Shown here: positions 9,094 through 19,134 of the stretch, in pieces | Layout: each line of letters starts with the position of its first letter | Numbering within the stretch: position 1 is the stretch's first letter | Source of the DNA: Flavobacteriia bacterium | Lineage (GTDB): Bacteria > Bacteroidota > Bacteroidia > Flavobacteriales_D > Crocinitomicaceae | Direction: 5' to 3' | NCBI GenBank assembly: GCA_016183815.1 | Contig: JACPDW010000010.1 | Span: 310,001-374,000 of the forward strand | DNA: 64,000 bases | Notes under the pieces: generated by a model | Databases searched by the model: none | What the model saw: the letters and a program-made list of their open reading frames with translations, nothing else | Told to the model about the DNA's origin: nothing | Made by a program: the position numbers and the translations under genes

Positions 9094-9230
9094 ATGCCCC
9101 CGAAATTTTTATCTTATTTTTTTTTTTAAAACTCGACCCCTTTTCCGACTCCATTTTTTTCTATTCAATTTTGCAATTGTAGTTTTTCAGTAGTCCCATT
9201 TTAAAATAAGCAGGTTAAAAACAATCTGCT

Positions 9231-9510
9231 TATTAACCTGAGTTCGATAGTAAAATTGAAATTCAGATTAATATAAAGAACTGTTAGACAAGGATTTTGA
9301 TCGAAAATTTAGCGGGCTAAATCGAGAGAAAACAACGAAGTATAACAAGTTTTTATATAAAGTGAAAAAATATTCCGCTGATAAACAACGATTTACTTCA
9401 CAACCCTTTATCGATTTATCTCGATAAATCTTCAAAAGTGTCATTCGTAACTCATTATTTTTGAGCGGTCTGAATCCAATTTTAATAAACGAACTCAAGT
9501 TATTAATAAA
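9231..9510. repeat. ~280-bp element bounded by imperfect ~35-bp inverted repeats
   Basis: tattaacctgagttcgatagtaaaattgaaattc (9231-9264) vs inverted gaatccaattttaataaacgaactcaagttattaata (9472-9508). Confidence 0.6.
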
Positions 9511-9527
9511 AATAATTATGCTATAAT

Positions 9528-11468
9528 TTAACGCTGTATATTCATTTTATATGTAAATGCTTCATTATTTAAGTAAACTTCCAACAAATACATCCCATTG
9601 TCTAAATTATTCGTTTTAACAGTCAATTTTTGTTTGCCTGAATCAAAATGTTCATTTTTAGACTGTTCGATTACTTTTCCTGACAAATCCAACCATTTGT
9701 AACTCAAAGTACTTTCTTCTTTTAAATTAAGACTTAAAAACAATTGCTCTTGAGTATTCAAAGGATTAGGATAAAGTGTTGATTTTACATTTAATTCTGA
9801 AAGTTCTTCTAAACCAACTCCTCTTTGAATATTAAAACGCATCAATGGATCATAACCTGCTGTAAACCATCTAGTCTCATCATTGGCACCAAAAGGACCA
9901 TAAATATAAGAAGAATAATCATCGTCATTATTTGTTGCATAATACCATAAATATTTAGAAATTCCACCATCATGAGTAAGTCCAATATAATAATATTTTC
10001 CACTTTCTAATATTGGAATTGTAGGGGATGTACCTAATGATTCTGATAAATTAAAAGTAAAAAAAGTTGGTGTATTAGACGTATTATTATCTAAAACTTG
10101 GAAAGTATATTCTTCTGAAAATTGAATAAATCTACTTTGGAAATCTGCTTCATTTGGATCGTATTCCCATATTCCAATTCTAAAATTTTCGTTAAGAGTA
10201 GAAGGATAGGAGGATGTTCCGTCATATAAAGCAATATCAACACTATTTAAAAATACATCACTTGAGCTACTTGGAATCCGTATCAATGTTCCTACTATCA
10301 TGTTTGGAACCTGATTTGTCGTTTGATCACGATAGTTATAAGCAGCATCATAATACCCAATTGAATTATCATAATCAAAAGTAGAAATTCTATCATTTGA
10401 AACTGAAAAAGTTCTTGTCTGTACATTATTTGTTAAGTCTCCATCTGTTTCCCCTATTTGAACTGTCATTTCTACAGTATATGTTCCAACAGCTAAAGTT
10501 CCTGTGTTTAAAGTCGTTGTAAATAAAATAGTATCGTAAACTTGGGTAAAATTATTGCTTAAAGTTCCTCCTATTTGAGTAAACACTACACTATTGTTCA
10601 CGTCTAAAACTTTAACTTGAAGACTTGTGTTTGATGGATTTGAAAAGCCAAGATTTTGTAATGCCATTTGAGTAACTAATGTATGATTAAAATAGGTAGG
10701 AACTTCAGTAGTTTCAAAATCTAAAACTACATCACCTAACCATGCGTTTAAAGACACTAAATTGTGAGAATATTGTTCAACAAAACGTACATCATCAATT
10801 TGCCAAAAATAATGAGAGGTACCTGCTGAACCATCAAATACAAAACGAACTTGAACGGTACTTAAATTTGCTCCTGAACTAAGAAAATCATTAATATTTA
10901 TCGTCATTGCTTGAGTGCCAGAATTGTCGTTTACAGAAACACCAAAAACACTTACATCATAAGTAAAAACAGTTTGAAATCCATCGGAAGATAATTCTAC
11001 TTTAGGTATAAAATCATAAGAACAACAAACTCGATAAAATTGTTCAAAATATAAATACACATTGGGTGTTGAACTTAAATCAATTATTGGTGATACTAAA
11101 TGACCAACTCTGTTTGAATACGGTTGAGCAGGATTAGATAAATCAGCATCGAAAATCATAAAACCATTTGAAGAAGAGGTAGATTCGATTTTTTGAGTAG
11201 CAGGGTTTGAATATTGTCCATTTGGCCCATCCATGTCGTGTAACCACAGTGCACCATCAACTTCGGCAGTTGTCCATGTACCAATTGAAGAAAAAGTTTC
11301 TTCATAAACGACATCACCCGCGGCTTTGTTTTGAATAGTTGCGATGTTTGTGTTTTTTGCACCTATTTCAGAATAGTTTAGAGATTGATTCATAAAAGAT
11401 GCTACTTTTTGAGCAAAAAAACAGCTAACAGAAAAAGCAAATTGAAGTAAAAATAATGTTTTTTTCAT
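9528..11468 (-). CDS. T9SS type A sorting domain-containing secreted protein
   Basis: Signal peptide, jellyroll/MAM-like N-terminal module, C-terminal LYPNPLNTQEQ...GMYLLEVYLNNEAFTYKMNIQR. Confidence 0.85.
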   Translation of the reverse strand: MKKTLFLLQFAFSVSCFFAQKVASFMNQSLNYSEIGAKNTNIATIQNKAAGDVVYEETFSSIGTWTTAEVDGALWLHDMDGPNGQYSNPATQKIESTSSSNGFMIFDADLSNPAQPYSNRVGHLVSPIIDLSSTPNVYLYFEQFYRVCCSYDFIPKVELSSDGFQTVFTYDVSVFGVSVNDNSGTQAMTININDFLSSGANLSTVQVRFVFDGSAGTSHYFWQIDDVRFVEQYSHNLVSLNAWLGDVVLDFETTEVPTYFNHTLVTQMALQNLGFSNPSNTSLQVKVLDVNNSVVFTQIGGTLSNNFTQVYDTILFTTTLNTGTLAVGTYTVEMTVQIGETDGDLTNNVQTRTFSVSNDRISTFDYDNSIGYYDAAYNYRDQTTNQVPNMIVGTLIRIPSSSSDVFLNSVDIALYDGTSSYPSTLNENFRIGIWEYDPNEADFQSRFIQFSEEYTFQVLDNNTSNTPTFFTFNLSESLGTSPTIPILESGKYYYIGLTHDGGISKYLWYYATNNDDDYSSYIYGPFGANDETRWFTAGYDPLMRFNIQRGVGLEELSELNVKSTLYPNPLNTQEQLFLSLNLKEESTLSYKWLDLSGKVIEQSKNEHFDSGKQKLTVKTNNLDNGMYLLEVYLNNEAFTYKMNIQR

Positions 11469-11543
11469 TTTATAGATTTTAAAAATTGTTAGAACAAAGT
11501 TATAAAATAAATTAACAAGAATAAATACATTTAAATCAATGAT

Positions 11544-12266
11544 TTACCTTTTAAAATCAAAAATAGACTCAATTAATAGTTGTTTATTTTCAACATTAAT
11601 CAAATTTTCCAAAATCAATTTTCTATTATTTGTGTCTATCCAAATAATTGTCTCTGAATAATCAAAACATAAGTGAACGTCGTGGTTTGCCTGAATAATC
11701 AATAAATTTTCTTCTAAAGAAAGTGTCTTTAATAAGTTCATGATAAGCTTTTTGTTGTAATAATCTAAAAATGAGGTTGGTTCATCTAATAAAATTATTG
11801 GTGCTTGTTGTACTAAAGCTTTAGCAATTGAACATAATTGTCTTTCACCATCACTTATGTTGGAAGTGAGTTTATTTAATAAATGCTTGATTTTTAATAG
11901 TTCTACCTTTTCGTGTATGATTTTTAAATCTTTTTCACTTAACCTCCCTAACAATGGGGTAAATCTGCTTCTGCCCAGTGAAATGTATTCAAAAACAGTC
12001 ATAAAATTTAACCCTTTAAACTCTGTGTTTACGTATGAAAATAAAGAATTGATTTCTTTTCGTTTGTCGTATTGGACTGGTAAATGGTCAAAGAATATCT
12101 CACCAGAAATTGATTTTTGGAAGCCCAAAAGTGTAGAAAAAAAAGTACTTTTTCCAGAACCATTTTTCCCAAACAAAGAAATCAGCTGACCTTTATCTAA
12201 CGAAATTTCACCCGTATTAAATAAGGGTTTTTGATATCCTATATGAACATTTCTCAACTCTAACAT
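11544..12266 (-). CDS. FecE-type ABC transporter ATP-binding protein
   Basis: Walker A LFGKNGSGKST, signature NISDGERQL, Walker B IILLDEPTSFLD. Confidence 0.9.
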   Translation of the reverse strand: MLELRNVHIGYQKPLFNTGEISLDKGQLISLFGKNGSGKSTFFSTLLGFQKSISGEIFFDHLPVQYDKRKEINSLFSYVNTEFKGLNFMTVFEYISLGRSRFTPLLGRLSEKDLKIIHEKVELLKIKHLLNKLTSNISDGERQLCSIAKALVQQAPIILLDEPTSFLDYYNKKLIMNLLKTLSLEENLLIIQANHDVHLCFDYSETIIWIDTNNRKLILENLINVENKQLLIESIFDFKR

Positions 12267-13247
12267 CTACCATTTTTTCAATAAAATCCATATTACAATA
12301 GGTGCACCAAACAAAGAAGTAATGGCGTTTATGGGCAATAAAATCCAATTTTCAAACATCAAAACCAAAGAATCACAAAAGATTAAAAACAAACTACCCA
12401 ACAAAGCAGAAAAAAGTAATAAAGTGGAATGAGATGAGGTGCGAAATATTAACCTACAAATGTTTGGCACTGCTAATCCAATAAATGCAATTGGACCACA
12501 ATAAGCTGTAATTACCGCTGTTAACGTCGAACTGATTAATATCACAAGCCATTTTATCCTTAAAAAAGAATAACCATTTAAGATTAATTCTTTTTCCCCA
12601 AGCAACAATAAATTTAATGGTTTTATTAAAAAAAACAACAAAATGATACAGCAAAAAAACACAATGGAAATCATGAAAATATTTGAAACGTCAAAGTGTT
12701 GTAAAGAACCTAATCCCCAAAAAGTATAAAGTTTAATATTTATTTCACTGCTTTTTATTTCTAAAATTTGAATAAATGAATTAATAAAACTCCCTAACAT
12801 TATTCCTAACAACAGCAAAGAAATTTTATTTTTTAAGTAGGTTGAAAAAAATAGTATAATCAAACAGACAAAAGCTGAACCTGTTAATGCACTCAAAAAC
12901 AAACCATTGCTTTCTTGAAAAAAAGTAAAGCCAGTAAAAACACTTAAACTGATAAACAATGAAGCTCCTGATGTAATACCCAAAACAGAAGGGCCTGCTA
13001 ATTCATTATTAAAAAAAGTTTGTAATAAAAGCCCTGCAACAGCTAATCCTGAACCTGCAAAAACGGAAATGATTGTTCTGGGAAAACGAATTTCTTTCGT
13101 TATCAACCATTTCTCTTCTATGATTTTTGAGTAGTTGTGGGAAGAAAAGAATGATTTAAACAATTCAAAATTTCCGTAAAATAAATGAAATAAAAAAAAG
13201 AAGATTAAAATAGCTACAATTAATAGTACAATCGACTGTCTTTTCAA
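12267..13247 (-). CDS. FecCD family iron-complex ABC transporter permease
   Basis: FPRTIISVFAGSGLAVAGLLLQTFFNNELAGPSVLGITSGA motif. Confidence 0.92.
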   Translation of the reverse strand: MKRQSIVLLIVAILIFFFLFHLFYGNFELFKSFFSSHNYSKIIEEKWLITKEIRFPRTIISVFAGSGLAVAGLLLQTFFNNELAGPSVLGITSGASLFISLSVFTGFTFFQESNGLFLSALTGSAFVCLIILFFSTYLKNKISLLLLGIMLGSFINSFIQILEIKSSEINIKLYTFWGLGSLQHFDVSNIFMISIVFFCCIILLFFLIKPLNLLLLGEKELILNGYSFLRIKWLVILISSTLTAVITAYCGPIAFIGLAVPNICRLIFRTSSHSTLLLFSALLGSLFLIFCDSLVLMFENWILLPINAITSLFGAPIVIWILLKKW

Positions 13248-14377
13248 AAAGATATTTTTTTGTAAAAATACATTTTCTTTTTATTTCTATGATGAAAAAT
13301 CTCAATTAAATCAGATAAAATTTTATCTGGTTCTGAAGCTGAATTTTCCCAAAACGAGTTGATTTGGTGAGAATAACAATACACTTGTTTATTAGCAAAA
13401 GCATCAAATAAAGTATAAACTTGACTTGCTTTTTTCATTTCTCTTGAAGAATAAAACATAGGGTTAATCCAAATTTGTGTGTGTCGGTATTGTTTTACAA
13501 CTTGTTCAATTGTAAAAACAGCACTTCCTGTTCCTTTATTATTTTTTGCAATATAATCACCCCCTGCGTCACTTATTATTTGAGCAAAATAACTATCACC
13601 AGCAGGCATATACCAAAATTCACTAATCAAAGATCCAGACAAAATACTTGGTTTAATTTTACTTTTTTGTATGATTTTTTTTGCTTCTTCTTTTAAATGT
13701 TTGTATCTTTTTTCTATTAGTCTGAATAATTTATCACATTCACTTAAATTGTCAAACAAAAGGGCATACATTTTTATCCATTCTGCCTTACCTAAAGGGT
13801 GTGTTTCGCGCCAGTCATAGTTTGGTAGAGTATGTATATTTAATAGTTGGAATTGCTTTTCTTTTTCAATTGTTTTTCCCATGCCACTATAAGATAAAAT
13901 AGAAGATTCTTTATAAATTTTTTCTGGTGAAAGTGAATGAATGTCATTCCATTCTTTAATCGTTTTATTTAATACTTTTTTTTTTAAAGTTTTGTCATGT
14001 AAGTATTTTAGTTGACTTATTCCTTTTATTTTTTCTATTTTATTTAATTTATTAATGTAACCAATGTCTGTACCGCTCAAACAAATGATGGATTTAATTG
14101 GAACCTTTATTTGGTTTTTTTCTTTATTTATTGAATGTTTATTTACAAAAAATGTTTTTTCAATATTTCCATTGTCTGGATTAATAATTTGAAGTTTATA
14201 TCCGTTTTTATATTCAAAAATATCGAAATATTGAGCATATTTGACTATTGATTTATTGTTTTTTAATTCCTGTTTATTTTGATGAGTCTGATTGCAACCA
14301 TAAACAATAATTAATGACGAAATTATGTATAGAAATATCCTATTTTCTGCCCAATTCACCTTTTCGCCAAGAATCAA
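13244..14377 (-). CDS. ABC transporter substrate-binding lipoprotein (iron-complex/BtuF type)
   Basis: Lipobox-like LIIVYGC; periplasmic binding protein architecture; 4-nt overlap with permease; start uncertain. Confidence 0.8.
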   Translation of the reverse strand: MILGEKVNWAENRIFLYIISSLIIVYGCNQTHQNKQELKNNKSIVKYAQYFDIFEYKNGYKLQIINPDNGNIEKTFFVNKHSINKEKNQIKVPIKSIICLSGTDIGYINKLNKIEKIKGISQLKYLHDKTLKKKVLNKTIKEWNDIHSLSPEKIYKESSILSYSGMGKTIEKEKQFQLLNIHTLPNYDWRETHPLGKAEWIKMYALLFDNLSECDKLFRLIEKRYKHLKEEAKKIIQKSKIKPSILSGSLISEFWYMPAGDSYFAQIISDAGGDYIAKNNKGTGSAVFTIEQVVKQYRHTQIWINPMFYSSREMKKASQVYTLFDAFANKQVYCYSHQINSFWENSASEPDKILSDLIEIFHHRNKKKMYFYKKISF

Positions 14378-14975
14378 TAAAAGTAGCCCAAGAGTATGGG
14401 TTTAATAGATTATTAACAGGCATTTGACCTTGTGTATATAGCTGTGTAAGTCTTTGATTTTGTTGCCATGCATAAGACAAAGACGGGTCGGTGGATAATT
14501 TTGCTGCTATAAAGGCCAAATTTTCTCCTGAAAGTTGTTTTTGAGCTCTGCGAAGAGCGTCATCATACGGTTTCATTTCAACAAAATATCTTGCAAAATC
14601 TTCTTTAGATGGCCATGGATAAACAGTAACCATGGGTAAATTAATGGTGTCTTTTTCCATCATGTGAATAATAGAATATCTGTTTTCTTTTAATGTGTCA
14701 GGAACGATAAAAGAAGAGGTTTTATACCCATAATAACTAAACAGTAAAGTATCTCCAGGAAAAACGACTAAACTAAAATAACCGTAATAATCGGCAACTG
14801 TTCCTCTTCTACTGCCTAAATCAAAAATTGAGGTGAAAGGCAACTGTTCTAAGCTGTCAGAAGCAACAACTACACCTGATAATTGAATTAATTTGATTGA
14901 ATCACGAATAATTTTTTGTCCATAAAAATTATGCAAAATCAATAATAGACTAATGAGGAAAATGATTTTTTTCAT
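14340..14975 (-). CDS. Carboxypeptidase-like regulatory domain-containing protein
   Basis: SGVVVASDSLEQLPFTSIFDLGSRRGTVADYYGYFSLVVFPGDTLLFSYYGYK. Confidence 0.75.
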   Translation of the reverse strand: MKKIIFLISLLLILHNFYGQKIIRDSIKLIQLSGVVVASDSLEQLPFTSIFDLGSRRGTVADYYGYFSLVVFPGDTLLFSYYGYKTSSFIVPDTLKENRYSIIHMMEKDTINLPMVTVYPWPSKEDFARYFVEMKPYDDALRRAQKQLSGENLAFIAAKLSTDPSLSYAWQQNQRLTQLYTQGQMPVNNLLNPYSWATFIDSWRKGELGRK

Positions 14976-15041
14976 TCATTATTTTTTGCAAGTATAAGTA
15001 ATTTTTTAGAAATAAAGGGGATTTTATCAATGTTTAACAAT

Positions 15042-16463
15042 TTAAGGACAAAACTCCCTTATTGCATCGGTAGCAATTTTTGATCCTAAATCTAACGACT
15101 TTTGAAAATCTTTACACGCCATCTCTGTTTTTTCCAAACCCACATATGACATGCCTCTGAGGTAATAAGATTTTGCGTGATTCACATCAATAGAAATAAT
15201 TTTATTTAAATCTTTTAGTGCTTCGTTAAAATTATTTTTTAAGTTATACAAAACAGCTCGTTCATACAAAGCGTCAATTAAATCAATTGTAAAAGGAATT
15301 AAAGTGTTTAAATCCTCTATTGCTCCATCAATGTCGTTTAATTCTTTTTTACATGATGATCGTTTGAATAATGCTTTTTCATTTTTTCCATTGATTTGAA
15401 TTACTATAGTAAATTGTTCTTTAGCTTCTTCCCAATTTTCTTGAGCAAATAAAATCAACCCTTTTGTTAGTAATGCTTCCTCGTGTTTTTCGTTTAAAGA
15501 TAAAGTTTTATCCAAAGATTTTAATCCTTTTGTAGTATCTTTAAGTATCAAATAATTTAAAGATTTATAGAAATGAGCCTCTTCTAAATTTGGCTCAAAA
15601 GATAGGGCTTTGTCTAAAGCAAGCAAAGAATTTTCATATTCTGTTATGTGTTTAAGTGCCATACCTTTTATTAGATACGCTTCTGACTTTTTATCATCAA
15701 GTTTAATGGCTTGGTCGGCATCGATTATCGCCTCTTTGTACGAACGATTATTTATTTTAATTCTTGCCATTTTTAGGTATGCATCGATGTTTTTTGGTTG
15801 CCAAGTGATTGCTGTTTTAAAATCTTCTAATGCACCATTTTTGTCGTTCATTTTCATTTTAACCTCACCTCTGTTCAGATAGGCATCAACTAATTGTTTG
15901 TCGTAAGCAAGGGCTTGATTAAAGTCGTTTAATGCTCCTTTAGTATCGTTTTCTTTTAATTTACATTCTCCTCTATAATTCCATGCCATAGCATGATTTT
16001 CTTCAAAGGAAATGAGTTTGTTATAGTCTTCAATAGCAAATTTATTTAAACCTAAATTTCGGTAACAATTTGCTCTATAAAAAAAAGCTTCTTTGTGTGT
16101 TTGGTCTTTATTTATGACTTTATCTAAATCTTTAATTGCTTCTTGAAATTGCTTTAAATGAATATAATTTGCCGAACGTTTAAAATAATATTTCATTTCA
16201 TCTGGAAATAATTCTATCAGACGAGAATAATCATTTGAAGCACCTAAATAATCACCTAATCTTTGTAAGATAACTGCTCTATTTAACAAGGCGTCTTCAT
16301 CTTCCCCATCCAATTCAATGGCTTTAGTATAATCAACTAAAGCTCCTTTAAAATCACCTTGTTCATGTTTTAATAATCCAGAAGTATAATATTCTTCTGC
16401 TGTTTGACAATATAAATTGAAAAGAAAAAATAAATATAAACAACTAAACACCAAATTTTTCAT
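15042..16463 (-). CDS. Tetratricopeptide repeat protein
   Basis: Multiple 34-aa TPR units, signal peptide. Confidence 0.9.
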   Translation of the reverse strand: MKNLVFSCLYLFFLFNLYCQTAEEYYTSGLLKHEQGDFKGALVDYTKAIELDGEDEDALLNRAVILQRLGDYLGASNDYSRLIELFPDEMKYYFKRSANYIHLKQFQEAIKDLDKVINKDQTHKEAFFYRANCYRNLGLNKFAIEDYNKLISFEENHAMAWNYRGECKLKENDTKGALNDFNQALAYDKQLVDAYLNRGEVKMKMNDKNGALEDFKTAITWQPKNIDAYLKMARIKINNRSYKEAIIDADQAIKLDDKKSEAYLIKGMALKHITEYENSLLALDKALSFEPNLEEAHFYKSLNYLILKDTTKGLKSLDKTLSLNEKHEEALLTKGLILFAQENWEEAKEQFTIVIQINGKNEKALFKRSSCKKELNDIDGAIEDLNTLIPFTIDLIDALYERAVLYNLKNNFNEALKDLNKIISIDVNHAKSYYLRGMSYVGLEKTEMACKDFQKSLDLGSKIATDAIREFCP

Positions 16464-16512
16464 AAGACTATATATAAAAAAATAATTCTTGTAAATTTAC
16501 AAAAAATTATTT

Positions 16513-17217
16513 ATGTTGGTACTATTTATAGCTTCGATTACACCTGTTTTGTTGTTTTTTTTCTATATCAATTCGAAAGATAAACATAAAGAACCATTTT
16601 CAATACTTTTTAAATGCTTTTTAGGTGGCTTTTTATCCATTATATTAACCTTAATTTTAAATATTCCACTTACTTATTAAAAACCATTTTTTGATGGGGC
16701 AATTTTGTCGAGTTTTTTTGATGCGTTTTTTTCAGCTGCTCTGATGGAAGAATTTTCAAAATGGATTATTTTAATTTGGATTGTTTGGAAAAGTAAACAT
16801 TACGACGACCATTTTGATGCTGTCACCTATGCTGTTGCTGTTTCAATGGGGTTTGCATTAATTGAAAATATTATGTATGTTTTTCAAGGTGGGTTGTTTG
16901 TAGCTGTTGTTCGCGCTGTATTGGCTGTGCCAGGTCATGGATTAAACGCTGTGGTGATGGGTTATCATTTGTCCTTAGCAAAATTTGGAAGTCCTCAAAG
17001 CAAAAAATTAAATCTATGGTTAAGTTTGTTGATTCCTGTCATAATGCATGGTTTGTACGACTTCATGCTTATCTACATGAGTGAAATTAATAACAATACG
17101 ATTATAATTTTACTTTTAGTTGCTTTTACTTTTGTTGTGATCTTTTCTTGGAAATTTGCACTTAGAAAAATTAAAAAAATAATTGAAGTTGACAACAATA
17201 AATCTATCCCAATTTAA
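16513..17217 (+). pseudogene. prsW: PrsW family intramembrane metalloprotease with internal in-frame stop
   Basis: ATG 16513, MLVLFIASITPVLLFFFYINSKDKHKEPFSILFKCFLGGF...IPLTY*KPFFDGAILSSFFDAFFSAALMEEFSKW; TAA at 16678-16680 in frame with the remaining ORF. Confidence 0.75.
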
Positions 17218-18019
17218 CTTGTTTGGCTTTAATTTTTTCTCCGTAAAAAAAACTGCCCTTCGTTTCAAAGTTTTCAGCAGTATCTGAAGTTAAAAATATA
17301 ATGGTAGAATTTTTTGTACAAAGATTTTCAACTTCTTGATGTTTTTTGAGGTATTGCATCAAACTGTCTGCAACAATTTGACTTTGAGGCAACAAAAGTA
17401 CATTCTTAACCATTGATTGAAGGAGAGGTAGGACGATAGGATAATGGGTGCATGCGAGAAGAATGACATCGATTTTTTCATCTTTTTCTAAAAGCATTTT
17501 GAGGTCTCTTTCTAAAAACCATTTACCTCCTTCCGTCGAATGTAGATTGTTTTCAATAAGAGGAACCCAAATGGGGCAAGCTAATTGTTGAACAATTATA
17601 TCTGGAAAAAATTTATTGATTTCAATTAAATAAGATTCCGATTTTACCGTTCCCTCTGTTGCTAATATACCAATATGTCTTGTCTTTGAAAAATCTCCAA
17701 CTAACTCAGTGCTTGGTCTTAAAACTCCTAAAACTTTTTTATTAGGATATTTTTTAGGCAAAACTTGCTGTTGTATAGTTCTAAGAGCCTTTGCAGATGC
17801 AGTGTTACACGCTAAAATAATCAATTCACAACCTTGTTCAAACAAATATTCAACACTTTCTAATGTATAACGATAAACTGTTTCAAATGAACGATTACCA
17901 TAAGGAGTTCTTGCATTATCTCCTAAGTAGATGTAATCATACTGTGGCAAGTTTTCTTTAAACGCTTTTAAAATAGTAAGCCCTCCAAAGCCAGAATCAA
18001 AAACACCTATTGGTCCCAT
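17204..18019 (-). CDS. murI: Glutamate racemase
   Basis: IGVFDSGFGGLTILKAF, LACNTASAKALR, LLACTHYPIVLP. Confidence 0.95.
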   Translation of the reverse strand: MGPIGVFDSGFGGLTILKAFKENLPQYDYIYLGDNARTPYGNRSFETVYRYTLESVEYLFEQGCELIILACNTASAKALRTIQQQVLPKKYPNKKVLGVLRPSTELVGDFSKTRHIGILATEGTVKSESYLIEINKFFPDIIVQQLACPIWVPLIENNLHSTEGGKWFLERDLKMLLEKDEKIDVILLACTHYPIVLPLLQSMVKNVLLLPQSQIVADSLMQYLKKHQEVENLCTKNSTIIFLTSDTAENFETKGSFFYGEKIKAKQVKLG

Positions 18020-18142
18020 GTTTTTTTTACAAATATAAGCTTTGTTTTTAAACCCTTTATTTTTTATACAAATTGTATTACGATTTGTTATGCCAAAAGG
18101 TAAAAATTAAATTTTGTTAAAAAATTCATAAATATATACCAT

Positions 18143-18163
18143 GGTAATTAAATTTGAATTACC
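18143..18163. promoter_or_regulatory. Inverted repeat overlapping a candidate -7 box upstream of yceI
   Basis: GGTAATT-aaatttg-AATTACC overlapping TAcctTTG (18160-18167). Confidence 0.5.
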
Positions 18164-18184
18164 TTTGTACAAAATTTAAAAATA

Positions 18185-18784
18185 ATGAAAATGAAAAAAA
18201 CAATTTTATTAGGAGTAGCAGCAATTTCGATTGCTTTAGTTTCATGGACAAGTATAGAAATGTCAAAAGACAGTTCTACAACTTATAAATTAAATAATGA
18301 AGCTACAAAATTAACTTGGACAGGTAAATATGTTTCTGACGGACATACACATACAGGAACAGTTAATGTAAGCAAAGGCGAATTAGTTGTTTTGGCAAAC
18401 AACTCAGTAACTGGGACGTTTACTATTGACATGAATTCTATAGTTTGTTCAGATTTACCTGAAGCTAAAAAAGGTTATTTAGTAGGTCATTTGACAGGAG
18501 AAGATTTTTTTAACTCAAAAAAATACAACGAAGTATTAGTTAAAGTGAACGGAATGACTGAAAATGAAATTCAAGCAACATTAACTATTATGGGTAAAGA
18601 AATTTCTGCAAAAATGCCTGTTAAATTTAATAAAACTGCTAACTCATTAGAGGCAAAAGGTACTTTTGAGATTGATTTTTCTTCTCTTGAAATGCCTGGA
18701 ACAAAAGCTTCAAAAGGTAAACCAGAAAACGAAAGAACTGATGCAAAAATAGCATTCGACTTAAATTTAGCTATGAAAAGCTAA
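18185..18784 (+). CDS. YceI family protein
   Basis: TYKLNNEATKLTWTGKYVSDGHTHTGTVNVSKGELVV; GTFTIDMNSIVCSDL. Confidence 0.93.
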   Translation: MKMKKTILLGVAAISIALVSWTSIEMSKDSSTTYKLNNEATKLTWTGKYVSDGHTHTGTVNVSKGELVVLANNSVTGTFTIDMNSIVCSDLPEAKKGYLVGHLTGEDFFNSKKYNEVLVKVNGMTENEIQATLTIMGKEISAKMPVKFNKTANSLEAKGTFEIDFSSLEMPGTKASKGKPENERTDAKIAFDLNLAMKS

Positions 18785-18886
18785 ATTAAATCAAAATAGA
18801 TAAATTTCCTCACAATATTCTTAATCAAAGAAAAACTGAGTAAAAACATACAACAGCATAATAATTTTTTCAAATTGTTCAGTTTC

Positions 18887-18911
18887 AGCCGGTAATTCCG
18901 GCTTTTTTTTG
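18887..18911 (+). terminator. Rho-independent terminator downstream of yceI
   Basis: AGCCGG-taatt-CCGGCT followed by T run. Confidence 0.85.
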
Positions 18912-19050
18912 TAGTAGAAAAACAATATGCAAAGTTCTTATACAAAAAAAAATTAGGATTTAAGTTGTTTGTTTATGTTTTATTTCTGGATCTAAAAAAG
19001 ATTTTTTTACCGTTCGAAATTCTTATAAAGCATCCATATTATTGTTCAAA

Positions 19051-19134
19051 TACCGATTACATATTCAATATAGGCCAATTAAAAATTATCTTCGATGCTA
19101 CCTTTGCGGTATCTATTTTCATATTGTATCTGCA
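19051..19134. repeat. Dispersed ~85-bp repeat, copy 1
   Basis: taccgattacatattcaatataggccaattaaaaattatctt...catattgtatctgca; similar to 26676-26760. Confidence 0.7.

Noticed and set aside
9268-9498. ORF 9268..9498
   Set aside because: Entirely inside the inverted-repeat-bounded element; no protein family resemblance.
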